Assembly (NCBI GenBank): GCA_964530925.1
Contig: CAZHBZ010000003.1
Span: 1 to 64,000 of the forward strand
Origin: LiPW-15 sp964530925
Lineage (GTDB): Bacteria; Patescibacteriota; Minisyncoccia; UBA6257; 2-01-FULL-56-20
Direction: 5' to 3'
DNA: 64,000 nt
Part shown: in pieces, positions 1-7,171 of the stretch
How positions within the stretch are numbered: the stretch's first letter is position 1
Layout of the letters: every line of letters begins with the position of its first letter
Notes under the pieces: model-generated
The model's input: only the letters and a program-made list of their open reading frames with translations
Database searches by the model: none
Told to the model about the DNA's origin: nothing
Program-made: the position numbers and the translations under genes

Positions 1-20
1 AGATGATTGAGCGTGTGTAA

Positions 21-54
21 TCCGCCGCTGGGCACAAGCCCAGCGGATTTTTTT
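21..54 (+). terminator. Rho-independent terminator of an upstream gene
   Basis: The arms CCGCTGGG (25-32) and CCCAGCGG (39-46) form an 8-bp stem with a 6-nt loop, followed by a run of seven T. It probably ends a gene left of the window. Confidence 0.85.
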
Positions 55-165
55 ATCAAAAAGATATAAAATTAAAGAACGATGCGGAAAGATCTAAAAA
101 TCGGAATTGCGATCGAAAAACGCCTAAATAATTCACTTTTTCCAAGCTTAGGTTATAATTGTTGA

Positions 166-963
166 ATGTCTGCCCGTAAAAACGGCAAGAAAGAAAATTT
201 GATACTGGTGCATTCCTTTCCGACCAACAGCATTCTTCTGGCCGGCTTAACGGAATACTTGGATGACTTTTTTAATGTGTATTTTATAGATTTGCCGGGA
301 TTTACCGGTGAGGTCAGACCATTAAAGAGAGTATCTCTAAAAAGATATTCCAACTTTCTAAATAGTAAAATAAAAAAATTAAATTTAAATCATTTTGTAA
401 TTGGAGGGATCTCTTTTGGCTTTGCAGTTGTTAATGACGTGAATTTGGATAAGAGAAAGTGCCGCGCGATATTTGCCATTGAACCATACATAAACTGCGA
501 GTATTTACATCAAGGTTTTATTCAAAGATTTTTGTATACACACATGCTAGAGGCTTTTGTCCATAAACCTTCGGCGATAGATAGAGTGTGGCACTCTGAT
601 TTTTCCAAGCGAGTTTTAGCATTTTTATCTGGCCAGACTGCCGAAAGAATGGATATGATAATGAAGGAAATCGACGGAAGGACTTTTTTTAATACTGCAT
701 TATGCATTATTGAGAATAAAAAAGACATAAAATTTAAGAAAGATATACCTTACGTTTTATTCGTAAACAATAACGATGAAACGGTTGCAGCCGCAAAAAT
801 AGTAGCCTTGTTTGAGAAGTCTATTCCGCAAAATAATCTCTTAGTGATATATACGGATATTGATCATTATCCTAAAGATGTTTCTAAAAAGTATTTTAAG
901 AGCAAATTGTCGGATAAAAAGGTTAAAACCGTTGTTTCATGGCTAAGTCAAAAAATTACTTAG
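166..963 (+). CDS. alpha/beta hydrolase family protein
   Basis: A 265-aa protein with an alpha/beta-hydrolase layout. A strand ends in HSFPTN near residues 16-21, and the nucleophile elbow GISFG (residues 81-85) puts Ser83 at the catalytic position. A late acidic stretch (NNNDE) and a C-terminal His (DIDHYPK) could complete the triad. No signal peptide is seen, so it is probably cytosolic; the substrate cannot be told. TATAAT (154-159) lies 6 nt before the ATG, so the mRNA is probably leaderless. One base separates it from the next gene, suggesting co-transcription. Confidence 0.75.
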   Translation: MSARKNGKKENLILVHSFPTNSILLAGLTEYLDDFFNVYFIDLPGFTGEVRPLKRVSLKRYSNFLNSKIKKLNLNHFVIGGISFGFAVVNDVNLDKRKCRAIFAIEPYINCEYLHQGFIQRFLYTHMLEAFVHKPSAIDRVWHSDFSKRVLAFLSGQTAERMDMIMKEIDGRTFFNTALCIIENKKDIKFKKDIPYVLFVNNNDETVAAAKIVALFEKSIPQNNLLVIYTDIDHYPKDVSKKYFKSKLSDKKVKTVVSWLSQKIT

Positions 964-964
964 A

Positions 965-1441
965 ATGAGAGGAATTTGGAAAGAAGGGTCGATTATTGAT
1001 TTTTGGTCGTTGAATCATTTTTTGTTTGGCGCGACCCTAGTTTTGGTCTTGCGTAAACTGAAGTTGCATTTTTGGCAGGCTTTTGCTGTTGCGGCGGTAA
1101 CATTCATTTTCTGGGAAGTATTTGAAGTTATCCTTAAGGTGGCTGAGACTTCGGTTAATCACTTGATGGATATAGTTGTGGCAATGGCGGGTTTTTTATT
1201 GTTTTGGGCGGAGAGGAAACAAAATTACTTTAAATCGATAATACCGGTTTATGTAATTTTGGAAGTATGGGGTTATTTAACGATGTTTGGTCTGGCAAGC
1301 AGCCAATTTATAGAAATTCAATATTTAGTATATATAGCTATAGTCGTAGTTTACGGGGTATATTGTTACTTTGTTCAGAATTCAATGCTCGGAAAGCGTA
1401 CTATCAAGGTTGTTGTGCCTGATATGGGATCCGATCAGTAA
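965..1441 (+). CDS. small multi-pass membrane protein, unknown function
   Basis: A 158-aa protein with about five hydrophobic segments. Polar residues sit in a pattern recalling VanZ/DUF2238-like integral membrane proteins: NHFLFG near residue 17, FWEVFE near residue 49, and NHLMDI near residue 65. That resemblance is only suggestive. The start follows the stop of the hydrolase gene by one base, so the two form a pair; nothing shows that they act together. No Shine-Dalgarno sequence is present. Confidence 0.6.
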   Translation: MRGIWKEGSIIDFWSLNHFLFGATLVLVLRKLKLHFWQAFAVAAVTFIFWEVFEVILKVAETSVNHLMDIVVAMAGFLLFWAERKQNYFKSIIPVYVILEVWGYLTMFGLASSQFIEIQYLVYIAIVVVYGVYCYFVQNSMLGKRTIKVVVPDMGSDQ

Positions 1442-1497
1442 TCGCATAATGTTCGTTTTTTTCAGATTTAATAAATCTCCATTATAAAAATATCCAA

Positions 1498-2358
1498 ATG
1501 GTCAAGAAGAAAAAAATCGGAATCGCGCTCGGCGGGGGAGGAGCGAGAGGTCTTGCCCATATCGGCGTTTTGAGAGCGCTTTCTGAGGCGGGAATAAAAC
1601 CGGATATTATCGCCGGCACCAGCATGGGTTCGGTTGTCGGGGGGTGGGTAGCTTGCGGTCATCCGCTCGAGGATCTCGAAGAACTATTTTTAAAATTGGG
1701 AGAGAAAGGGACGCTTTCACCAAAAAAAATAATGTCCCGCGGCGACGGAGTGCTTTTTAACGATATAGAGATGCAGTCGCAATTGGAAAAAAAACTTGCC
1801 CACCGGCAGATAGAAAAATGTGACATAAAATTTGCGGCAATTGCCACGGATGTTAGTAATGGAGAGGAAACAGTTTTGGATTCCGGGAGCCTTGCTTTGG
1901 CGATTAAGGCTTCTAGCTCGCTGCCCTTGGCTTTCAAGCCGGTAAAGATCGGGGAGAAACTTTTGGTGGACGGCGCGTTTTCAAACCCGGTTCCAGCGGA
2001 TGTCGTCCGGAGAATGGGCGCGGATGTCGTTATCGCCGTAGACGTTTCTTCTCGCTGGGTAAATATTTTTGAACAAGAGGTAAAGCTGACCAATATACGT
2101 TTCATGATAGAAAATTCTCTGCAGGTCGCGGAATATCAGTTGGCAAAGGAACACGTGAAAGGCGCAAACGTGGTTTTGAAGCCCGCGGTGACCCATCACA
2201 GTTGGCTGGATTTCGGCCAGACCTCGGACATTATCGCCGAAGGCTATAAAGAAGCGCGCTCCAATTTAAAAGATATCGCGAAAGTGGCGCATGCCAAATT
2301 ACCGGAGAAATCTCCGTTCGAGAGATTTATGGATTTTATTTTATATCAGAAGGACTAG
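1498..2358 (+). CDS. patatin-like phospholipase (RssA/YchK-like)
   Basis: A 286-aa patatin-family serine hydrolase. It has the Gly-rich oxyanion loop GGGGARG near residue 12, the nucleophile motif GTSMG (residues 40-44, Ser42), and the Asp of the dyad in DGA (residues 158-160). Bacterial patatins hydrolyse acyl esters of phospholipids and related lipids. There is no signal peptide or membrane segment. It is stand-alone, with an AT-rich upstream region (TATAAA at 1483-1488) and no Shine-Dalgarno site. The family is clear; the natural substrate is not. Confidence 0.9.
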   Translation: MVKKKKIGIALGGGGARGLAHIGVLRALSEAGIKPDIIAGTSMGSVVGGWVACGHPLEDLEELFLKLGEKGTLSPKKIMSRGDGVLFNDIEMQSQLEKKLAHRQIEKCDIKFAAIATDVSNGEETVLDSGSLALAIKASSSLPLAFKPVKIGEKLLVDGAFSNPVPADVVRRMGADVVIAVDVSSRWVNIFEQEVKLTNIRFMIENSLQVAEYQLAKEHVKGANVVLKPAVTHHSWLDFGQTSDIIAEGYKEARSNLKDIAKVAHAKLPEKSPFERFMDFILYQKD

Positions 2359-2371
2359 GGATTCGATTTCT

Positions 2372-2419
2372 GGTCATTCCGAGCTTTGCGCGCTCGCCTG
2401 CCGGTAGGCAGGGAATCTG
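2372..2419. repeat. small palindromic intergenic repeat
   Basis: GGTCATTCCGAGC is followed by the hairpin CCTGCC-GGTA-GGCAGG (2397-2412) and GGAATCTG. This resembles the short dispersed 'TCATTCCGAGC...GAATC' repeats seen in many bacterial genomes. It lies just after the patatin gene and could work as a weak terminator. Confidence 0.5.
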
Positions 2420-2459
2420 TGCCGTATTCTGCGGTTTAATTCGGGCTATTCCCCAACAC

Positions 2460-2487
2460 TTGACTTTTTATGTGTAGGTGTTATACT
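2460..2487 (+). promoter_or_regulatory. sigma-70-type promoter of the structured RNA
   Basis: TTGACT (2460-2465) and TATACT (2482-2487) are 16 bp apart. They predict a transcription start near 2495. No credible ORF follows for over 500 nt. Confidence 0.75.
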
Positions 2488-2494
2488 CCCGACA

Positions 2495-3013
2495 ATGGTT
2501 TGCGGAGCCTGTTGCGGCGTTGAAACAAGCCAGAGTAGGAGGACGCTCCGCGAAGCGGGGTCTCTGCCCGAAAAGCTTCTCACCGGCTAGCCAAGGTGAG
2601 GGAGGCGTGACCTGCGTGCCCCTGCAAAGGTCACACCGTGTCTCCGGTTAAAGTTTCAGCGGGCTAAATGAAGGGACGACGGTTTGTGCCCCTGCTGCCG
2701 TCAGCTCCCGGGTTGATAGTAAAAGATTTCAGCGGGCGAAGGGTGTGCGTGGGGTTGGCGCAAAGTCGCCCCACGCGCACCCGTTCTTTCAAAAATTTCG
2801 GCGGAAAGGGTTAAACCTTCATGAGCATGGCTCTCCTTTGCGAGAGCCGGGCCAATTAAACTTCGCCCCGCCCGCCGTTGGGTCGCAGTCTTGCGAGATG
2901 TCTCTCGCTTGCCCGAGTGGGGGGACGCCTCTCTCTGCCAAATGCTGCGTTTGTAGCTCGCCCCTTCGGCCCCGAGTCATTCGGGAACCAGCCGGAGGGG
3001 CTTTTTCTTTTTT
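2495..3013 (+). ncRNA. large structured non-coding RNA candidate, family not recognised
   Basis: About 520 nt of GC-rich sequence in a more AT-rich genome, with its own promoter and a terminator. Readable structure includes a 5' stem GCGGAGC (2502-2508)/GCTCCGC (2545-2551) enclosing a GGC-GTTG-AAA-CAA-GCC hairpin. Two repeated modules follow: hairpins 2607-2634 and 2678-2702 both show GTGCCCCTGC in the loop (2616-2625, 2686-2695), and each is followed by CAGCGGGC (2657-2664, 2730-2737), which can pair with that loop as a pseudoknot. Next come a 14-bp hairpin (2741-2754/2769-2782) and a hairpin at 2829-2848. The last is a branched terminator, an 11-bp stem 2960-2970/2991-3001 around CCCGA/TCGGG, followed by T-rich sequence. 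I found no T-arm or CCA end (tmRNA), no RNase P P4 core, and no SRP tip. Confidence 0.7.
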
Positions 3014-3037
3014 GTGGAAGTTATTAACATTTAGCAA

Positions 3038-4300
3038 ATGGATCAAAAGAAGTTATATCAAAATCTTCCCGACACCCCCGGGGTATACCTCATGAAGAAT
3101 TTCAAGGAGGATGTCATTTATGTCGGCAAAGCGGCGAATTTAAAGCGCCGGGTTTCGAGTTACTTTAATCGTCCTCACGAACACCGTATTCAAAAAATGG
3201 TTGGAGAGATACGTGACATCGAAACGAGAAATACAGACACAGCTATAGAGGCATTGATACTTGAGGCGGAACTCATCAAAAAAATCCAACCGCCATATAA
3301 CGTTCTAGAAAAAGACGATAAGAGTTTTTTGTACGTGGAAATCACCAAAGAAAAATTTCCGCGGGTGCTTTTGGTGCGAGGCAAGGATCTTTTGTCGCGA
3401 CCCTACTTGGCTAAAGCTACGAAGAGCAAGGGAAGAAAACCCAGCGCCGCTTACGGTCCGTTTACTTCCGCCTCTTCGCTCAAAGAAGCGATGCGAATTT
3501 TGCGAAAGATATTTCCGTGGTCCCTACATAGTGACCCGAATGACCCGAAAGGCATTCGAATAACACAAAAAAAAGCGCGTCCGTGTTTCGATTACGAGAT
3601 CGGTCTCTGCCCTGGAACTTGCGTCGGAGCGATTACAAGCGCGGATTATAAGAAGCGAATCGAAAAGCTGAAGATGTTTTTTGCCGGGAAAAAAGTAAAG
3701 CTCATTAAAGATCTGGAAAAAGAAATGGCATTCGCCAGCAAAAAACTGGAGTTTGAAGAAGCGCAAAGATTGAGGCGGCAAATATTCGCTCTGCAACACA
3801 TCCAGGACGTCGCCCTTATCAAAGACGACTCACTATCTACTAATAACTATCTACCATCTACTGTTCGTATCGAGGGTTACGACATCTCGAATCTCTCGGG
3901 AGAATCCGCCGTCGGTTCAATGGTGGTTTTCGTGGGGGGCGAACCTGATAAGAAAGAATATCGGAAATTTAAGATACAGAATTTTTCCGAACCCAACGAT
4001 GTTGGGATGATGAAGGAAATTATCCGCAGGCGTCTCGGGAATTCGTGGCCTTTGCCGGAGCTTATCCTCGTCGATGGCGGGGCGGGGCAAATCAACGCGA
4101 TAAAAAAAGTTTTGGATGAGAACGGCCTCAGGATTCATGTGCTTGGCATGGTTAAGGGGCCGGACAGGAAGCGGACGGATATTATCGGTATTATCCCCAA
4201 AGGGATAAATAAGGACACGCTTATAAGGGTGCGCGACGAAGCTCACCGTTTTGCCATTACTTATCACAAGCAGGTGAGGGCCAATAGATTTTTTAAATAA
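3038..4300 (+). CDS. uvrC: UvrC excinuclease subunit, short form
   Basis: A 420-aa nucleotide-excision-repair endonuclease subunit, against about 600 aa in E. coli. The N-terminal GIY-YIG nuclease (3' incision) shows GVY (residues 15-17), IYVG (27-30) and KRRVSSYF. A Cys cluster follows (RPCFDYEIGLCPGTC, near 180-195), then a UVR motif near 225-260 and an RNase-H-like 5'-incision domain with GYDISNL and VDGG. The protein ends after KQVRANRFFK, so the usual C-terminal tandem HhH DNA-binding region is absent. A 39-nt insertion-like segment (3828-3866) resembles a dispersed repeat of this genome. No uvrA or uvrB is in the window. Confidence 0.93.
   Translation: MDQKKLYQNLPDTPGVYLMKNFKEDVIYVGKAANLKRRVSSYFNRPHEHRIQKMVGEIRDIETRNTDTAIEALILEAELIKKIQPPYNVLEKDDKSFLYVEITKEKFPRVLLVRGKDLLSRPYLAKATKSKGRKPSAAYGPFTSASSLKEAMRILRKIFPWSLHSDPNDPKGIRITQKKARPCFDYEIGLCPGTCVGAITSADYKKRIEKLKMFFAGKKVKLIKDLEKEMAFASKKLEFEEAQRLRRQIFALQHIQDVALIKDDSLSTNNYLPSTVRIEGYDISNLSGESAVGSMVVFVGGEPDKKEYRKFKIQNFSEPNDVGMMKEIIRRRLGNSWPLPELILVDGGAGQINAIKKVLDENGLRIHVLGMVKGPDRKRTDIIGIIPKGINKDTLIRVRDEAHRFAITYHKQVRANRFFK
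3828..3866 (+). repeat. dispersed CTAC-rich repeat inside uvrC
   Basis: The segment contains CACTATCTACTAATAACTAT and CTACCATCTACTG, like the intergenic repeats at 18123, 19888 and 29031. It is translated in frame as Ser/Thr/Asn-rich residues between the UVR motif and the RNase-H-like domain. Confidence 0.55.
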
Positions 4301-4321
4301 TCCCGATTTGGATTGTTCTTA

Positions 4322-4357
4322 AATCACCCTTTTGCCAAGCTTGGCAAAAGGGTGATT
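4322..4357. repeat. perfect 36-bp palindrome after uvrC
   Basis: The 18-nt arm AATCACCCTTTTGCCAAG is followed directly by its exact reverse complement with no spacer. There is no T-run on either side, so it is not a standard terminator, although it may end the uvrC transcript or act as a protein-binding site. Confidence 0.8.
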
Positions 4358-4390
4358 GATAAGAATTTTCGGAGATTTTTTCGGGAGAAC

Positions 4391-4440
4391 AAAAAACCCG
4401 CCAGTCCTCCACTCAAATAAACAAGGTGGACCGGCGGGAC
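4391..4440 (-). terminator. terminator of the cupredoxin gene
   Basis: On the minus strand, CCCGCC and GGCGGG bracket an extended hairpin followed by six T. It lies just past the stop codon at 4447. Confidence 0.8.
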
Positions 4441-4446
4441 AAATGA

Positions 4447-5226
4447 CTACTTCACTGTCATCTTTCCGGTCATATCCGGATGGATATCGCAGTAGAAGTT
4501 ATAAACTCCGGTCTTCATCGAGGATGTGTCAAGAATGTAGGATTCTCCGGGATTAAGCGGAATGGAATTCAAAACAGCGGTTACCGCGAGATGATGCTGA
4601 ATAGAATCATTGTTGGTGAAAGTGACTTTCTGTCCTTTGGTTACGGAGAAATTATTCGGCGCGAAAGCGGAATTTTGCATTAAGACCGTTGTTATGGTTT
4701 CCGGCGTGCCAGGGCGGACAAGAGTTATGATACCGCTATCGGTAACCGGCAAATTGTTTCCGGAAAACGCCAAACGAATCTTATATTCGCCAGGCGTCAC
4801 GCTTATCCGCGAAGCATTGGTCGCGGAAATGGAAATATAGGTAGTGTCCCAGCTGTAAGAGGTTTGGTCGGGCCCAAAAGTTGGCAAGATTACACCCAGG
4901 CTTTGTCCGCTCGCGGACATTAAATAGATTACTCCGGTAACTCCCGCGGCGCGGCTCCAGGAGATGGTATTTAATTTGCCGATTTCCCATTTGGCGCCGG
5001 CAAGAGGCGCGGTGACGCTTATGGCAGATTTAACGATGGGGGTGGGGGATTTTCCAGTGGTGTTACCGGTTCCTCCGGTTGGCGCGGTTTGTTCGCCATT
5101 CTGGGTCCCGGTGGCCGCGCCAGGAACCTCTCCGGTTGGAGCTGCTGTTTTCGACCAATTGAGTACAAGCGCGGCGATGACGACTAGCGCCACTACGCCG
5201 ACAGCGATCAATATTTTTTGTTTCAT
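4447..5226 (-). CDS. membrane-anchored cupredoxin-domain protein
   Basis: A 259-aa protein with an N-terminal membrane anchor (ILIAVGVVALVVIAALVL) and a Thr/Gly/Pro-rich linker. An Ig-like domain of the Ser-Thr-rich GPI-anchor-type family follows (ITVTAP-like ISVTAPLAGAKWEIG to about residue 170), then a C-terminal plastocyanin-like domain. Type-1 copper ligands are visible: His in IQHHLAV and the cluster YCDIHPDM (Cys, His, Met). It is probably outside the cell, carrying electrons or binding copper. A long inverted repeat overlaps the start codon. No electron-transfer partner is encoded next to it. Confidence 0.85.
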   Translation of the reverse strand: MKQKILIAVGVVALVVIAALVLNWSKTAAPTGEVPGAATGTQNGEQTAPTGGTGNTTGKSPTPIVKSAISVTAPLAGAKWEIGKLNTISWSRAAGVTGVIYLMSASGQSLGVILPTFGPDQTSYSWDTTYISISATNASRISVTPGEYKIRLAFSGNNLPVTDSGIITLVRPGTPETITTVLMQNSAFAPNNFSVTKGQKVTFTNNDSIQHHLAVTAVLNSIPLNPGESYILDTSSMKTGVYNFYCDIHPDMTGKMTVK

Positions 5227-5341
5227 CCCGTTAGAAGCAGATCGCGATCAGGTCGATCTGCATTTTTGTTTATTTAATCGACTTAATTTTTATTTTTTAT
5301 TATATCCTCGGAGAAGTCGTGATCGCGGCTTCTAACGGGAT
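5225..5341. repeat. 117-bp element with terminal inverted repeats (MITE-like)
   Basis: ATCCCGTTAGAAGC (5225-5238) and GCTTCTAACGGGAT (5328-5341) are perfect 14-bp inverted ends. The arms extend inward through TCGCGATCA and TGATCGCG. The interior is AT-rich. The left end overlaps the ATG of the cupredoxin gene. No target-site duplication is evident. Confidence 0.6.
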
Positions 5342-5393
5342 TTACATCTAAAGTATACCAAACGGCTAACGTGAGAAATGTTATAATTCAAAT

Positions 5394-5918
5394 ATGGAAC
5401 AAATAAACGCAACCGACAATAAATCATTAAAAAAGGCCTCGCCCAAAGACTTTTTCCTGCATCTTTTTACGATGGGTCTTTTGTATTACTCAGCCGTAAG
5501 TTTCCTTGTGCTGATCTTTCAGCTGGTAGATAAATATTTTCCGGAAACCTTAAATACCTACGGAGGGTATTCTCCGGTGAGTTACGCCGATTCCGCAATC
5601 CGGTTTGCCATCTCGAGTTTGGTGGTGCTTTTCCCGTTATTTCTTTATCTTAATAACTATCTTCACAAGCAGTACGAAAAAGATTCGGATAAAAAGCACC
5701 TACGAATTCGTAAATGGCTTGTATACCTTACGCTCTTTGTTTCCGCTATCACTTTGGCTGGAGATTTGATAGCGACGATAAATAAATTTTTGGATGGTTT
5801 CCCGCCGATATCCTTTATCTTGAAAGCGATTTCGATATTTGTCGTGGCCGGAGGCGTTTTCTATTATTACCTTGTCGATATAAGGGCCGCGGAGACGCAG
5901 GAAGAAACACACGTCTAA
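5394..5918 (+). CDS. DUF5671-like membrane protein
   Basis: A 174-aa protein with four predicted membrane segments. It opens with a polar stretch followed by SPKDFFLHLFTMGLLYYSAV, which matches the DUF5671 style (uncharacterised membrane proteins common in Parcubacteria). TATAAT (5382-5387) stands exactly 6 nt before the ATG, implying a leaderless transcript. It is followed after 7 nt by the next gene, so both are probably co-transcribed. Function unknown. Confidence 0.75.
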   Translation: MEQINATDNKSLKKASPKDFFLHLFTMGLLYYSAVSFLVLIFQLVDKYFPETLNTYGGYSPVSYADSAIRFAISSLVVLFPLFLYLNNYLHKQYEKDSDKKHLRIRKWLVYLTLFVSAITLAGDLIATINKFLDGFPPISFILKAISIFVVAGGVFYYYLVDIRAAETQEETHV

Positions 5919-5925
5919 GCCTAAA

Positions 5926-6381
5926 ATGAAGATACTTGGATATTTTTTTGTGGGATTAGTTGTTGTCGCCATAGCTTTCGGTCTTTGGAGCATCGGCGGT
6001 CCGGGAGCTGCCAAGATGCAGAGGCTGGATAACCAAAGAATAAGCGACCTAGAGAGCCTTCAATACCAGATAATTTATTATTGGCAGGGGAAGCAAACGC
6101 TACCCATAGCTCTTTCGGATTTGATTGACACGACTCGCGGAGTTTACGTCCCGGTAGATCCGGAAACTGGCGCGGCGTATTCGTATAAGACGATGGGGGA
6201 GTTGAGTTTCGAGCTTTGCGCGAATTTCGCGAAAGAGTATAGAGTGTCTACTGTTTCGCCCGCTTTGCCATATGAAACGAAACCAACCGGATTTATGACC
6301 GGTTCATGGGATCATCCCGCGGGGGAGTATTGCTTCACGCGAACTATCGACAAAGATTTCTATAAACCGCTAGATAAATAA
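5926..6381 (+). CDS. single-pass exported protein, pseudopilin-like C-terminus
   Basis: A 151-aa protein with one N-terminal membrane segment (residues 5-22) and an extracellular part. That part contains LPIALSDLID and VDPETGAAYSYK, resembling the 'P.dP.tg..Y.Y' motif of type II/IV pseudopilin-like proteins. It lacks a prepilin cleavage site. It is co-oriented with, and 7 nt from, the DUF5671-like gene. I do not recognise a specific family. Confidence 0.6.
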   Translation: MKILGYFFVGLVVVAIAFGLWSIGGPGAAKMQRLDNQRISDLESLQYQIIYYWQGKQTLPIALSDLIDTTRGVYVPVDPETGAAYSYKTMGELSFELCANFAKEYRVSTVSPALPYETKPTGFMTGSWDHPAGEYCFTRTIDKDFYKPLDK

Positions 6382-6390
6382 TTTTTATTT

Positions 6391-6419
6391 AAAACCCCCA
6401 AACCTTTTGGGTTCAGGGG
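6391..6419. terminator. convergent terminator
   Basis: CCCC/GGGG and AACC/GGTT stems around TTTT lie between converging genes. Oligo-T follows on the minus strand and an A/T-rich flank on the plus strand. Confidence 0.65.
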
Positions 6420-6428
6420 TGTGACGGT

Positions 6429-6680
6429 TCAACTCTTTTGCTTGAGGAGGCTGCGGGCTTTTACGTCGCGGATGATCGCGTTTCCCGCGCTCTTCATGAT
6501 TTTCGGCGCGTCTTTGCCGAAGTTCTCGGCGAAGGTCGCGGCATCCAGAAGGGCCGAAACGAACGCTACTTCGTTGTGATTTTCGGCTTCTTTGAAACCG
6601 ATATCCGAAAAGGCCTTAAGGTCTTTTCGTTTGAGCGTCGCGAAGATTCTTGCGAGCTCCCGGACTGTTTTTGTGTCCAT
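6429..6680 (-). CDS. small orphan protein
   Basis: An 83-aa, mostly helical, soluble and basic protein (ends SLLKQKS). I do not recognise a family. It is the second gene of a two-gene minus-strand unit. A weak Shine-Dalgarno (AAGGTG) precedes the ATG, unlike the leaderless neighbours. A terminator lies immediately downstream. It is possibly a mobile accessory cassette gene. Confidence 0.55.
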   Translation of the reverse strand: MDTKTVRELARIFATLKRKDLKAFSDIGFKEAENHNEVAFVSALLDAATFAENFGKDAPKIMKSAGNAIIRDVKARSLLKQKS

Positions 6681-6689
6681 CTTTTCACC

Positions 6690-7046
6690 TTACGGAAGCA
6701 TGTCCCGCATGATTGATTTTCCGATGGAATTCTCGGTGTAGGGATTGAAGCGAATGATCTTGACCAGGATGGCGTCGCGCACGAGGCTTACGACCCTTGT
6801 CTTGCTGTGCCGTTCCTCGCTGGCTCTGAGGAACCAGAAGAGCTTTTCCCGAATCTCCCGCCGAAGCGGTTCCATGCTCGCCTGGTCGAAGAGGGACACG
6901 AGGGTTTCCTTGTCGAGCGGACCATCACAGTTTAGTTCCGCGTCGAGAAAGTTCAGCAGAGCGTCGGTCTTCTTGGGTGATAGCGCGGGCAGGATGGAAA
7001 GCAATCCATCTCGTTCCCTCAGCCGGAAGGTCTTACGTTTGTTCAC
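6690..7046 (-). CDS. small orphan protein, first gene of pair
   Basis: A 118-aa soluble, charged, helical protein with no recognised domain. An AAAGGAG Shine-Dalgarno lies about 8 nt before the ATG. A consensus minus-strand promoter (TTGACA 7110-7105, TAATAT 7087-7082, spacer 17) is upstream. It is separated by 9 nt from the downstream partner gene, so the two are probably one transcript. Confidence 0.55.
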   Translation of the reverse strand: MNKRKTFRLRERDGLLSILPALSPKKTDALLNFLDAELNCDGPLDKETLVSLFDQASMEPLRREIREKLFWFLRASEERHSKTRVVSLVRDAILVKIIRFNPYTENSIGKSIMRDMLP

Positions 7047-7081
7047 ATTTTCTCCTTTCTAGTTATTGGATAGCTGCCGCA

Positions 7082-7132
7082 ATATTACTTTTTTTCTTTG
7101 GTATTGTCAACCGAATATTTTTAATGTATAAT
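7082..7132. promoter_or_regulatory. overlapping divergent promoters
   Basis: The plus promoter is TTGTCA (7104-7109) with TATAAT (7127-7132), spacer 17. The minus promoter is TTGACA (complement of 7105-7110) with TAATAT (complement of 7082-7087), spacer 17. The two -35 boxes overlap, so polymerase can probably occupy only one at a time. Confidence 0.7.
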
Positions 7133-7171
7133 TCCCTAACGTAATAACCGGCCGGAAGCCATTTTTTGATT

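Noticed and set aside
2495..3013. tmRNA, RNase P RNA or group I/II intron identity
   Set aside because: No tRNA-like T-arm or CCA end, no conserved RNase P P4 strands, and no intron catalytic core (domain V or P7 motif) could be found by eye. A covariance-model search is needed to be sure.
2745..3095. 116-codon open frame inside the large RNA
   Set aside because: It runs through hairpins and the terminator and into uvrC, has no start signal, and its composition follows the RNA structure rather than protein coding.
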